NCBI GenBank assembly: GCA_937965925.1
Contig: CALCME010000115.1
Location: 1-13,870 of the forward strand
From: Candidatus Absconditabacterales bacterium
Lineage (GTDB): Bacteria > Patescibacteriota > Gracilibacteria > Absconditabacterales > Absconditicoccaceae
Direction: 5' to 3'
DNA length: 13,870 bases
Part shown: positions 1-8,719 of the stretch, piece after piece
How positions within the stretch are numbered: the stretch's first letter is position 1
Layout of the letters: each line of letters opens with the position of its first letter
Program-made: the position numbers and the translations under genes
Notes under the pieces: model-generated
The model's database searches: none
Told to the model about the DNA's origin: nothing
Seen by the model: the letters and a program-made list of their open reading frames with translations, nothing else

Positions 1-398
1 CTTGATCAAACAATATCTACGATGAGTTGATCTATTTTTGCTTCTTTCATGAAACTAGTAATGAGTGATTTACTATTTGATGAGAGAGTATAGATTTTAT
101 GTCATGATGCATGAAGACTCTTGAGTAAAGAAGCTGATCAATCAAAGAGAGAAATTTCATCTCTATGTAGTTTCATATACAACTTTCAAATAAGCGCAAT
201 GAAAGGAATCTTTCGCTTTGCAATCTTCATATATGATAGTATCTCATGTGGAGTCATTTTTCTTAGATTTTCAATCTCTTCTGGTTCGGTAAGAGCAGAA
301 TATCAGAAGTAAGGGGAGAATGTGTTGAGAGTTTTCAGCGCTAGTCAAAAACTATCTCATAGCGTTCCATCAAAATCAAAGATAAGGTGTTTCTTCAT
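1..398 (-). CDS. HAD-superfamily phosphatase, partial (C-terminus beyond the left edge)
   Basis: With UGA as Gly this frame reads from an ATG at 398 to the window edge without a stop, giving 132 residues. Residues 8-15 read DFDGTLGD, the HAD motif I: Asp8 would be the phosphorylated nucleophile and Asp10 the acid/base. A later TLSSN is a good HAD motif II, and the helical stretch between them fits a small C1 cap like that of phosphoglycolate phosphatase-type enzymes. Motifs III and IV lie outside the window, so the substrate cannot be judged. The gene starts 33 bases after the peptidase T stop on the same strand and is probably the last visible member of that operon. The Gly after DFDGTL and several others are UGA, so a standard-code caller would break it up. 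The family call is firm, the subfamily open. Confidence 0.85.
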
Positions 399-431
399 AA
401 TATTAAAGACAATATTGTAGATATAAAACGT

Positions 432-1682
432 TTATTTCCCTCCTTCTCGTGCATGATCGCATCGTAAGCGATTAATTTCTTCAAGACAAGAGACTGCATC
501 TTCCATATCTTCAAGACAGATCCATTCCTTTACACTATGAAAATTATGTCCTCCAGCAAATAAGTTGGGACAAGGAATTCAGAGTTCGGTAAGTTTTGCT
601 CCATCTGTTCCTCAGCGAATTCGATCTTGAATTGGCTCTATTCATAAATTGTGTAGTGCCATCAACGCTATTTCTGTAAGTCATGTGTTGAGAGAAACAA
701 TCTGAGCCATATTCCTATACTGTTTTTCACGAATCGCTTCATATGTCGCTCATGGGTGATCATCTACAACCTTTTGGGCATACGAAGTAATCATTGTTGC
801 AAACTCATCAAGTTCTTTCATCTGGAATGAGCGTAGTATACACTTGACAGTAGCTGATCATGGCTTTCAATTTATGTGTCCTGGATGAAAGAATCCTTGA
901 TGATGACTTGTGTGTTCTGGACTTTTTTCTTCTGGGAACAAGGTAACAAAATCACTTGCTACTTTTACCGCATTGATAAGTTTGTCTTTTGCATATCAAG
1001 TATGCATCGCCTTTCAAGTAAACGTAATTGATAATTTATCTGCATTGAAATTGACTGATTCAAACTTTCCTTTTGATCATCCATCTACGGTATACGCATA
1101 TGTTGGAGAGAATTTTTTCAGGTCTATATGATCTGTTCCGCGTCAAATCTCCTCATCTGGGGTAAAACAAATAGAGATATCTGGATGTTTTGTTTCTGGA
1201 TACGAATAGATAAATTCTATGAAGGTCATTATTTCTGCAATTCATGCCTTATCATCTGATCATAAGAGTGTTGTTCCATCGGTGGAAATGATGGTTTTTC
1301 ATGTCATCTTAAGTAGTTCCGGATTTTCTTTGACAGTGAGTACTACACTTTCTGTGATGCTGATATCTCATCATTGATAGTTTTCAATAATTTGAGGTGT
1401 AACGTTAGCTCATGATACATCTGGTGAGGTATCCATATGAGAACAAAACCCTAAAGAGGGGAGTTTTTTAGAGCTATTGGATGGTATATGTGCATAGACG
1501 TATCCATGCTCATCCATATGTGCATTTTCTACTCATAGCCCTTGAAGTTCATCTACCAAAACTCTTCAGAGGTCTTTTTGCTTCAATGTGCTTGGTACTG
1601 TTTCAGAGAAAGGATCAGATTGCGTGTCTATGCGTACATATCTAATAAATCTCTTAAGAAGTGTGTTCTTCTGTATTTTCAT
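432..1682 (-). CDS. pepT: Peptidase T (tripeptide aminopeptidase, M20 family)
   Basis: The product is 416 residues, close to the usual length of about 410. PepT is a cytoplasmic di-zinc aminopeptidase that removes the N-terminal residue of tripeptides. Visible landmarks: HMDTSPDVSGANV from residue 82 (metal ligand His82 and Asp84), TLLGSDDKAGIAEI (bridging Asp), CFTPDEEIGRGTD (catalytic and ligand glutamates), an HPG segment of the dimerisation domain, and the C-terminal GGTDGAKLTELGIPCPNLFA followed by GGHNFH with the last ligand His. UGA codes the conserved Gly in TLLGSDDKAG, which supports table 25. The start ATG is 3 bases downstream of the DUF4153 stop, so the two genes are almost certainly co-transcribed. 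A peptide-salvage enzyme fits a host-dependent CPR cell, but that is inference. Confidence 0.95.
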
Positions 1683-1685
1683 CTA

Positions 1686-3443
1686 CTATTTCACTAAGAG
1701 GGTAAAATCAAGATATTCAAAAGTTCGTTGGTCTCACTTACGACGAAGGGTAGCTGATCTAATATAGAGCTTTACATTTTCGTACATGAGTCGAAGTTCA
1801 TCTTCTGGAGGTGACTCCAAAGGGAGTTCGCTCCAACGAGAAGCATGTTCATTCAGATCAATAGTGAGTGTGTTTGATCCAGAAAGGAATGAAAGCGTGA
1901 GGGTGTTGTTTTTTAACTGTCATGAAATGGCATTCGATTCTTCTGGAAATTTCTGATCTCATTGTTTTTGGTGATCTGAGACATATATATCCCTATACAG
2001 AGTTGCGTATCATTCTATATCTATCTCTCTTCTGCGGTCTGTGTATATATGTCTTGTCTCATTATTGTTTGATCATAGTGGAATAAATCACACTCATCAT
2101 CTATATTGTTCTATTCACATGAGATCAAAAAGTGTGCTTGTATCATTAAGATTCGGATCAAGTCGAGAAAGATTTTTGTCGTGATACCCTACGAGATAAG
2201 AAACAATTCATCATATATCTTGTTTTTGTTCCGGAGTTAGATTTGATATGGGTAGCGTCATTTGATTGGACTCAAGATTTCCGGTTTCTATTAACAAAGA
2301 AGTAAGTCTAGCCTTCTGGGAACTGATTGCTACTCATTCAGCACTAAGTGGTCATCAGAGTATTGATCATATTCAAACCCCCATAAGACTGATAAATAAC
2401 CACCATATTTTTCAACGAGGACGAAAGAAAAGTCGCAATGAAACAACGGTAAGTCGTATGCAGAAGGCGATGACAAGATATCTTTCGACAGTGATTCAGT
2501 ACTGTTCTACTCTGAGTTTAATGGCAAAGAAGATCATCACACACATGGGAAGAATGCTTATGAAAAGTCATCTGCGAAGTGTATACATTTTATCGTTTAC
2601 TCCCTGTCGAACAGGAAGTAAAACGAGTGAAGCGACAATAACAAGTCAACTATATCGAAGAGCTCGAAAGGTTACCTCATTTGAGGGTCGTTGCCAGGTG
2701 ATGAGAATCTTACCCATGTAGACATATAAGATCCCTCAAAATACAAGTAAAAGTCATCAAACTATTCCCGCAAAGAGCTTTTTCCATTTTGGGACAGAAA
2801 TTTCTGTACGCTCTAGTTTTCATGAAATCACTCATTCTAAGAAGCTAATGCAACCTAAGAAAATTGCACAGGAAAATCGAACTGTTGGATATCGTCTGGA
2901 ATCTATCTCAACTCAAAATAATGAGTTGATAGCCAATAGAGCAAGAGAGAGCCCTCAACTACTCACTATCACCGAAAATCCGGATATAACAGCTTGTTCT
3001 ATCAGATCTAATAGTCGATGATGCACAGAGCTATCTTCACGCTTCGTTCATATGAGTGAGATTCCAACAAGTGAGAGAATTCATGCTCACCATATGATTC
3101 AAAGTGAAATTCATTGACTCATTGATGGTTGTGGTGAGAAGATATACCAAGTAGCTATTAGACACAGAAGTATACCTCATGTTCAGATTCGTTTCAACAA
3201 CGTTGATGATCTATTAATGAGATCGGATTTGTGTCGAGCAGTTATCCATGCAATACTTCCTCAGAGACAAAAGAGGAAAAGGAGGAGACTTGATGTTCTC
3301 TTCTCATCTAATCAGAGAAGATTTCGTTCTCGAATAAGATCTAATCATCCAAAAAATACAAGAATCAACAGAAGTATCTGCAATGGAGCAATGTTGCAGA
3401 CATTTTTAAATGATTCACTGAAACGAGAGAATGAAATATTCAT
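1686..3443 (-). CDS. DUF4153-family polytopic membrane protein
   Basis: A continuous 585-residue frame under table 25, ending 3 bases before pepT. The N-terminal two thirds hold about ten hydrophobic segments separated by short charged loops (RERN, KRTS, TKRED). The sequence EQYGITVERYLVIAF near residue 350 matches the YGLTExRYL signature of DUF4153 membrane proteins, as does the IDSRRYPTVRF segment. The last ~190 residues are soluble and rich in polar and charged residues (for example TDRRREIDIEG), as in other family members with a C-terminal extramembrane domain. The family has no established biochemical function. The start at 3443 is the only ATG near the divergent promoter region; the 5' leader would be short. 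It is the first gene of the minus operon with pepT and the HAD phosphatase. Confidence 0.75.
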
Positions 3444-3453
3444 ATCAATAAAT

Positions 3454-3481
3454 TTGACAAATTATAAATATATGATATAAT
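3454..3481 (+). promoter_or_regulatory. Consensus housekeeping-type promoter for the LPxTG gene pair
   Basis: TTGACA at 3454-3459 and TATAAT at 3476-3481, both full consensus, are separated by 16 bases. The predicted start of transcription near 3488 leaves a leader of about 40 bases before the ATG at 3530. This is the strongest promoter match in the window. Confidence 0.75.
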
Positions 3482-3492
3482 TTACTTGTCAA
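3461..3492 (-). promoter_or_regulatory. Probable opposing promoter for the DUF4153-pepT-HAD operon
   Basis: On the minus strand a perfect TTGACA lies at 3492-3487. The -10 is less clear: TATTTA at 3470-3465 (16-base spacer) or TATAAT at 3466-3461 (20-base spacer). It overlaps the plus promoter face to face, so the two could interfere. Confidence 0.4.
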
Positions 3493-3529
3493 TATACAAA
3501 AATCTTTTATTTACTATACAAAAACGCAT

Positions 3530-4705
3530 ATGAAATGAAATGAGAAACGTATTCCAGTGAAGTCACTCATGAGAACATTATGAATTGGATTTGAAGATCT
3601 ATATGAAATATTTGAAGAGTATGGAATATCTCTTGAAAGAGATTGATCAGTTTCTCTTTCTCTGCTTAAACAAATTGTACAAAATGTACGTGAATTGCAA
3701 GAAAAGGAACAGATCATTTCTCTTGATTCTGTAACAATACAACCTACTAGGAAACCTATTTATGCTCCTTGAGTTTGATCTACTTTTGGATCTATAGATC
3801 AAATGGATCTTTCTGAGTCTGGGGGTGCTGATTCTCTATATGATCACTTCAAAATTAGTCTGGAAGCTCTTTCCGAGAGGTATGAGTTGTCCGAATCGTT
3901 GTTTCGTGCACGACTTCAGAGTAAGTGACTCTTTCAAACTATGTTCTCAGAAGATGAAGGAGCTAATCTAGCTGGGAGATACTTGTATTCATATCATCAA
4001 TCACTCGAAGACCAAGTATCTAATGAATCTTCTTCAGCTTCAATCTCTCCTTATAGAACTGAAACTAGCGGTGAATTCGAGGGTTCTCCTTCTAGAAAAA
4101 GTATGGAAGATGATTCTTTCTGATTTAAAGGTTCCTCTATAACAACTGCATGAGGAGATGAAGAGCCAAAAGTTCTTCTAGATCCTCAATCATCACGCTG
4201 ATCTTTATGAGGTAAAATCCTTTTGTGATCACTCTTAGCTCTTTCGATTCCCGTTCTTCTTTCCTTGATCTCTTCACTAAAACAGTCCTCGTGATCATAT
4301 GCTATTTCTGATCTAGGTGAGGAGACGATACACGGAGTATCAATGTGATCTGTTACTTCTCCAAGTCGTGAAGTAGATTATTCACTCTTTCTTCAAGATA
4401 CGGATCCAACAAATGATACTCAACAGGCGGATACATTCTTTCTCAGTGTAGATAATGCATATAATGCAGATGATTCAGATGGAAGAGAAGAACCAAAAGA
4501 ACATCTCGTTGCTGATGATCACTGAGTATTAGATTTTACGATGTTCCTTGATGATTCATGAGAGGTTCGCACACATGTTGTTACAGATGAAAATGAGCCC
4601 ACTATTTTAGAGACAGTTAAAGAGTTTGTTTCAAATCTTGTAGCATCTGAAAAGGAACATGGATCAGCAGATGAACTTCCAAAAACATGAGCAAACATTG
4701 AATAG
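3530..4705 (+). CDS. Unnamed single-pass membrane protein with C-terminal LPKTG
   Basis: A 391-residue protein that I do not recognise as a named family. Residues ~8-55 (VKSLMRTLGIGFEDLYEIFE and onward) look like a small helical DNA/RNA-binding-like domain, similar in pattern to the IF2 N-terminal or MerR-like helix-turn-helix. A Ser/Glu-rich linker follows to ~225, then one hydrophobic segment (~229-251, ILLGSLLALSIPVLLSLI), then ~140 acidic residues ending in LPKTGANIE. The LPKTG (383-387) resembles a sortase motif but lacks the usual hydrophobic anchor and basic tail, and only four residues follow the Gly. Predicted topology is N-in, C-out from the basic residues before the segment. The Gly of LPKTG is UGA. 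The downstream neighbour has the same layout, so the two probably act together. Confidence 0.8.
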
Positions 4706-4714
4706 TATCAAGTA

Positions 4715-4746
4715 TTGTTTGACTTTTTTATTCTACTAACAAACAA
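4715..4746 (+). other. Inverted repeat just ahead of the second LPxTG gene
   Basis: TTGTTTG (4715-4721) and CAAACAA (4740-4746) are perfect inverted arms around an 18-base T-rich loop, ending two bases before the ATG at 4749. It could hide the start codon in the mRNA. The stem is AT-rich and weak, so this may be chance. Confidence 0.3.
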
Positions 4747-4748
4747 AA

Positions 4749-5351
4749 ATGACAAAAAAAATAAAAATTAAGCACTTATCAAAAAAAAGTTGAATTTCAA
4801 AAAAGAAACTGAAATCACTGTTTCTTGAGAATTGAATTATTGAGTCTTTCAAAGAAAAATTTGTCTATAAGGATGTTGCAAAAACATTTTTGCGTGATGT
4901 GCAGTGAATCAACGAGTACTGATATTCAAAGATGTGATTTTTTGAAGATTTTTGATCGAAATTTCGTTTCGCATCTCTTTTTGGTCTTATTTGAACGGTG
5001 TGATTGTTCTGACTTCTCTTTTCATTAGCGAGTGATACGTGATCTCTCTCATGAGGTGGGATAGTTGATCATGAAGTGGCAAGTGTTGTTTCTGATAATG
5101 CTCTTGTAAGAAAAAATTTTCAAAGAGAGCGTTTTTTAGGAGATGTTCAGCAAGAAATTTTTCAGTGAGAATCACTTTCAGATGATCAACAGTTCGATGG
5201 ATTGTTTGAAGAAGACGATCAAGATTGGTTCAAGAAGATCTTGAATGATGTTTCATTGTGAGAGGTGACGTTTACTCATGATAGTATACAAGAGAATGAA
5301 GTTCACTTTGTTCCCCCAGAAAGACTGCCAGATACTTGATGAGATCAATAA
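4749..5351 (+). CDS. Unnamed single-pass membrane protein with C-terminal LPDTG
   Basis: A 200-residue protein, 43 bases after the preceding gene and built on the same plan. Residues ~5-50 are basic and helical (IKHLSKKSGISKKKLKSLF), again like an IF2-N or small helix-turn-helix unit. One membrane segment lies at ~73-93 (FASLFGLIGTVGLFGLLFSL). The outer part of ~105 residues is strongly acidic (FEEDDQDWF) and ends in LPDTGGDQ, with LPDTG at 193-197. As in the neighbour, nothing hydrophobic follows the motif, and both glycines after LPDT are UGA. No family name can be given. The ATG at 4749 is preceded by an A-rich leader with no Shine-Dalgarno sequence. It ends 18 bases from the end of the convergent TspO-like gene. 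Confidence 0.8.
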
Positions 5352-5369
5352 GGTTCTTGTGAGTGAATC

Positions 5370-6044
5370 TTATCCAAAAAGGCTTGTGAAGATTCAGATA
5401 ATTGCTCGAATTGATATAAGGATCTGACCATAGTTTTTTCGTTTTTTTCGAGAAAGAACAATGACAAACAGTCCTATGATGAGAACAAACAGGATCCACC
5501 ATGTACTCATGGTAATATCAACATTCCAAAGAGCAACAGCTTGAGAGAGTCATAAGACACTACTTGCTAGTGATATTCGACCGTAATAGATTCCAAATGG
5601 TACACGAAGAGATCGAAAGGTCTCTTTTTTTTGTGATTCCGATTGATCATCTTTTGAAAGATTCTTTGATGATATGAGATCAAGGATATTCGCAAGTACC
5701 CATCGCATCATAAAAATAAGAACTACTGAAACAATGTGCCATCACTGACCTGATGCTGTTATTCGAAGAGAGTTAAGGAGACAACTACCCCAGAACCATG
5801 ATTGGGTCGCTTGATAGGCAGATCATTTTTTCGGTTGTCTGATTCGACCATATGCTACATAGACGATAAGGAGAAGATAAATCACCCCCCGAGCCCACAT
5901 AAATGTCCATCCAGGTGGCATAAACATAAAAGGAAATGTCTCTGAAAGAACCTCATTTGAAACTCCCCAGTTTCAAGAAGTATTCATATAATTGAAAAAG
6001 AGGGTGGCAAAGAGAAGGAGCGTAGAGATGATATTGTTTTTCAT
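5370..6044 (-). CDS. Tryptophan-rich sensory protein, TspO/MBR-like membrane protein
   Basis: A 224-residue frame with about five to six hydrophobic segments and many tryptophans. MPPGWTFMWARGVIYLLLIV matches the family's PPGYxFSIWGLIYLxL segment, and VPFGIYYGRISLASS matches the PFSLYLGWISVAT segment of the longer bacterial tryptophan-rich sensory proteins related to TspO. TspO proteins bind porphyrins and sterols in membranes; whether this longer branch does so is not established. The length is greater than classic TspO (~160) but fits the longer branch. The ATG at 6044 follows a 61-residue single-pass gene on the same strand by 44 bases, so the two may be co-transcribed. It converges with the LPDTG gene across only 18 bases, with no obvious terminator between them. 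Confidence 0.68.
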
Positions 6045-6088
6045 TCTTCAAATCTGTTAGACTATAAAATGACTATTGCTTGATTGAT

Positions 6089-6274
6089 TTATTCGCGAAA
6101 TTTGCCACTAGAGCAGTAACTCAAGAAGCTACTGCTCATCTTGCTAGAGGAGAAGCTATTGGGGATCACAATGCTCAAAATAGCAAAGAAACTTATTCCA
6201 AGTCAAATGAACAAGCTTTTTCAAGCTCCACCTATCTTTTCTAAAGAACTTTTTGCTCGTTTTCTAAGTCACAT
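6089..6274 (-). CDS. Small single-pass membrane protein, hypothetical
   Basis: With UGA as Gly, an ATG at 6274 opens a 61-residue frame. It starts with a basic stretch (MGLRKRAKSSLEKIG), has one hydrophobic segment (SLFIGLGISFFAILSIVI) at ~residues 20-38, and ends in a Ser-rich tail (SSSKMSSSFLSYCSSGKFRE). The positively charged N-terminus followed by a membrane helix is a sensible signal-anchor. I know no family for it. It lies 44 bases upstream of the TspO-like gene on the same strand and could be its partner. A 54-residue frame on the opposite strand (6080-6244, TTG start) overlaps it and is less convincing. Because the gene is short and has no homolog I can name, confidence is moderate. 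Confidence 0.5.
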
Positions 6275-6342
6275 TACGTGTTGTGATTACTAAAAACTAC
6301 TAGTAGTATACGTCTAAATCGTTATTTTTCTAGAGATTTCTT

Positions 6343-6379
6343 CCATTTTTATTTGTGATCTCTAAAGATGGTTTTTTTT
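6343..6379 (+). terminator. Intrinsic terminator with a competing hairpin, no clear upstream gene
   Basis: CCATTTTTA (6343-6351) pairs with TAAAGATGG (6363-6371): nine pairs including one G-U, an 11-base loop, then eight T at 6372-6379. A second pair of arms, TAGAGAT (6331-6337) and ATCTCTA (6358-6364), would take up the loop and the start of the 3' arm, so the two folds exclude each other. No plus-strand gene I trust lies immediately upstream. Confidence 0.5.
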
Positions 6380-6384
6380 CTGAA

Positions 6385-6413
6385 TTGAATATATGTGTAA
6401 TTTTACTTATGAT
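6385..6413 (+). promoter_or_regulatory. Promoter for the DUF2797-DUF84-phosphatase genes
   Basis: TTGAAT (6385-6390) and TATGAT (6408-6413) are separated by 17 bases, a good sigma-70-type match directly after the terminator. The predicted transcript starts about 30 bases before the ATG at 6451. Confidence 0.5.
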
Positions 6414-6450
6414 ACCTCTGCTCTTTTAGTTTGAAAGATATACTGAAACT

Positions 6451-7341
6451 ATGGAATGACTTCTCACAAACATCTCATACAAAAAATGAACAGGTGAATT
6501 TTTGTGATTATCTTTAGATGTAGTCAAGAAAGAGTGATGAATGAAGAGAATCAAAGAAAACATTATTGGGAGAGAACTCACTTTTGTCAAACAAGAAAGT
6601 ACAAAAACATGTACCTGACGATTTGATCTTTGATCGATGCAATCTTCTCCTTGTCCAAGACAAGTAAAACTTTTCTGATCATGAAAAAATTGTGAATCAT
6701 GCGAGAGAAGAACCTGATTTTCTCCATTTTTCTATAATCAAGATACTCTTTCTGATGCTCAGAAAAAATATAACGCTACGCCACATCTTGTGTATTTAGC
6801 CTATTTTGGATGAGAAGACATAAAGATATGAATTACCTCTGAGCGTAGATCGCTAGCAAGAATCATGGAGCAATGAGCTCTCGCTCGAACGATCTTGTGA
6901 ACGTATGAGAACGCAGATCAGGCTCGTCGTATTGAAGCAATCTGATCAACCTATGCATGATGTAAAGAACACCTGCATGGGTCTAGGAAGGTCAAGTATA
7001 TAGATGCTTCAGTAGTGGATCTTGATCGTGCACAAGAGTTGTTTTCCAAGAAAATTGATCTAATCAGTGAATGAGGAGATCTTACTTTCCCTCAGATGAG
7101 TATCTGAAAAAACTCTACGTATGTAAAATATGCAGCTCGTCTTTGAGAGCCAACACACAATGTCTCTAAGAAAGATCGCTTTTCGTGAATGGTTTTATGA
7201 ATCTTATGAACTTGTCTGCTTGTCGAACAGTGACCACATCTCATGTTGCATAATCTGAAATCTCGAATTGGCTATGATATTCAGATCCTAGATGGAAGCG
7301 AAGAGATGTCGTGATTTGTTTCACAAGCGAGTTTGTTTTAG
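6451..7341 (+). CDS. DUF2797-family zinc-binding protein
   Basis: A 296-residue product. Four cysteines in the first half (TKTCTGRF, SSPCPRQ, KNCESCERRTGF) give two separated pairs resembling the zinc-ribbon part of DUF2797 proteins. The segment ATPHLVYLAYFGGEDIKIGI followed by TSERRSLARIMEQGA is the family's clearest signature (typically HVVYLA...KVGITR...RWIDQGA) and has the look of a GIY-YIG-like nuclease core; the family's function is not established. UGA supplies the Gly in KIGIT. The gene ends at TAG 7341, and the DUF84 gene follows on the same strand after a T-rich gap of 48 bases, so the two are likely in one operon. No Shine-Dalgarno sequence precedes the start. Confidence 0.8.
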
Positions 7342-7389
7342 ACGATGATTTTTTTGCTATTTTTTACATTTTTTTTACAGATCTACCTT

Positions 7390-7941
7390 ATGATTTCTCT
7401 CTCCTCGATCTGTCATATATGAATCTGAACATTAAAAGAGAATAAGAAGAAATGACTTGATTCGGCTCTATCAATATGTTGATTGTGATCCTATTCAATT
7501 GTATGATATGATGTTGATACGTGAGTTTCACAGATGCCACTTACCTCTGAAGAAACTATAGAGTGATCAATTAACAGAGCAAGGAATTGTTTTCTTGTAA
7601 ACCCGTCGCTTGATTTTGCATGTGGAGCTGAGTGATGAGTTTTTTTTACTAAACCCAACAAGGCATATATGATCTGAGCGATTACGCTTCTTGATGCATC
7701 TTGATATATGAATACTTCTACGTGATGAGATGTTCTTCTCCCTGAGTCTGTTGCTCAGAGGCTTCGTAATGGAGAAGAGTTGTGAGTGATTATGGATGAT
7801 ATTCGTCAGACCGAATGAGCTAATCATAGAGATTGAGCTATGTGATTTTTTACGAAATGAGCCATAACCAGAGGACAAGCATTTGAGTATATGACGATGA
7901 ATGCTCTTGTTCCGTGGCTTCATTCGACTCTTTATTCATAA
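7390..7941 (+). CDS. Inosine/xanthosine triphosphatase, DUF84 (YjjX) family
   Basis: A 183-residue protein of the family that hydrolyses ITP and XTP to keep deaminated purines out of nucleic acids. Family features in order: GIGTLKENKKKG at the nucleotide-binding N-terminus, MPLTSEETIEGSINRARN (family SDEETLxGAxNRA), CGAEGGVFF (family GxEGGV), LPESVAQRLRNGEELGVIMD (family LPxxVxxxLxxGxELGxVMD), and NHRDGAMGFFTKGAITRGQA (family GAIGxLTxGxxTR). Most of these glycines are UGA. I chose the ATG at 7390, because the earlier in-frame ATG at 7345 adds only a T-rich, low-complexity stretch (MIFLLFFTFFLQIYL) not expected in a soluble enzyme. The histidine phosphatase follows 13 bases downstream, making a nucleotide housekeeping pair. 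Confidence 0.85.
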
Positions 7942-7954
7942 TGTTTATATTAAT

Positions 7955-8539
7955 ATGAAATTGTATCTTATAAGACACGCTGAAACAACGTGGAAGAAAG
8001 ACAAAAGAATTAAAGGACATAAAGATATTCCTTTGAGTACCGTTGGTAAAAAGCAAGCAGTAGATCTTGCTAGATATCTTGAATTGATAGCTGTGGATGA
8101 AGTATGGAGTAGTGACCTTAGCAGGTGTTTGCAAACTATTGAGCCATTCGTTACTAATAATGAGATTTTATTTCATATAGATCCAAAGCTAAGAGAAAAG
8201 CATTTTTGAAATTTTCAGTGAGTATCTACTTACTGATGGGAAGAAGAAGATCGGCAAAATATGCATGCACATCCTAGCGTTGAACCAAGAAGTGACCTTG
8301 TTGATAGGATAGAAGAATTCTATGATAATGTCATACTTTCACAACTTTATGAAGACAAGGTATGTGTTGTTGTAACTCATTCATGACCTCTGATGATTTT
8401 AGTTGCTCTACTGTTCAAGAAAAAACAGCTCTACTTGGATTGATTGTTCCAGATGTTTGTTTGAAATGCAACAGTCTCATGTTTTGAGGTAGTTGATTGA
8501 ATTCGACATCAAGCTTTTGTTGACATGAGTGTTGAATAG
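7955..8539 (+). CDS. Histidine phosphatase (phosphoglycerate mutase-like)
   Basis: A 194-residue protein starting MKLYLIRHAETTW, with the RHAE motif holding the phosphorylated His8. Other landmarks are GHKDIPLSTVGKKQA (family G..D.PLT..G..QA), VWSSDLSRCLQT (family SSDL.R..QT), KLREKHFGNFQG (family L.E..FG.WEG) and VVVTHSGPLMIL with the second catalytic His at 142. The set fits the small-molecule phosphatase side of the family (CobC, PhoE or GpmB-like); the substrate cannot be told from sequence alone. The Gly of THSG is UGA, and seven of nine glycines are UGA. It lies 13 bases after the DUF84 gene on the same strand and probably ends that operon, since a new promoter begins at 8598. Confidence 0.88.
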
Positions 8540-8597
8540 ACTCTTCCTTATTTGTATCTGATTATCAGAATTATTCTTTTCTTCCTTCAAATAGGGT

Positions 8598-8627
8598 TTG
8601 ACCACTCGTATTGTTTTTTTTTAGAAT
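8598..8627 (+). promoter_or_regulatory. Promoter for the TraX-family gene
   Basis: TTGACC (8598-8603) and TAGAAT (8622-8627), each five of six to consensus, are separated by an 18-base T-rich spacer. The leader to the ATG at 8720 would be about 85 bases. It contains ACAGT-AG-ACTGT and a longer flanking pair AGATAT/ATATCT, a weak possible hairpin. Confidence 0.5.
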
Positions 8628-8719
8628 AAATGAATCAGATATATTAGGTTTAATTAGGAGTGAGGGACAGTAGACTGTAGAAATATCTTACCAAAAATTT
8701 TTTCTGAAACCCATCAAGA

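Noticed and set aside
4703..4770. Hydrophobic-then-basic stretch after the LPKTG gene stop (FDFFILLTNKNDKK), like a sorting anchor reached by UAG read-through
   Set aside because: UAG is a normal stop here, the stretch is short and broken by Asp, it runs into the next gene's start, and nothing comparable follows the LPDTG gene.
6080..6244. Plus-strand 54-residue frame from a TTG (IDLFAKFATRAV...)
   Set aside because: It overlaps the minus-strand frame at 6089-6274, which has an ATG, a basic N-terminus and a membrane segment. The TTG start has no leader support.
7345..7389. Earlier ATG for the DUF84 gene, adding a 15-residue hydrophobic leader
   Set aside because: The stretch is poly-T low complexity, and the enzyme family is cytoplasmic without a leader.
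7850..8134. Long minus-strand frames opposite the DUF84 and histidine phosphatase genes
   Set aside because: They are antisense to two clearly recognised enzymes and show no family features.
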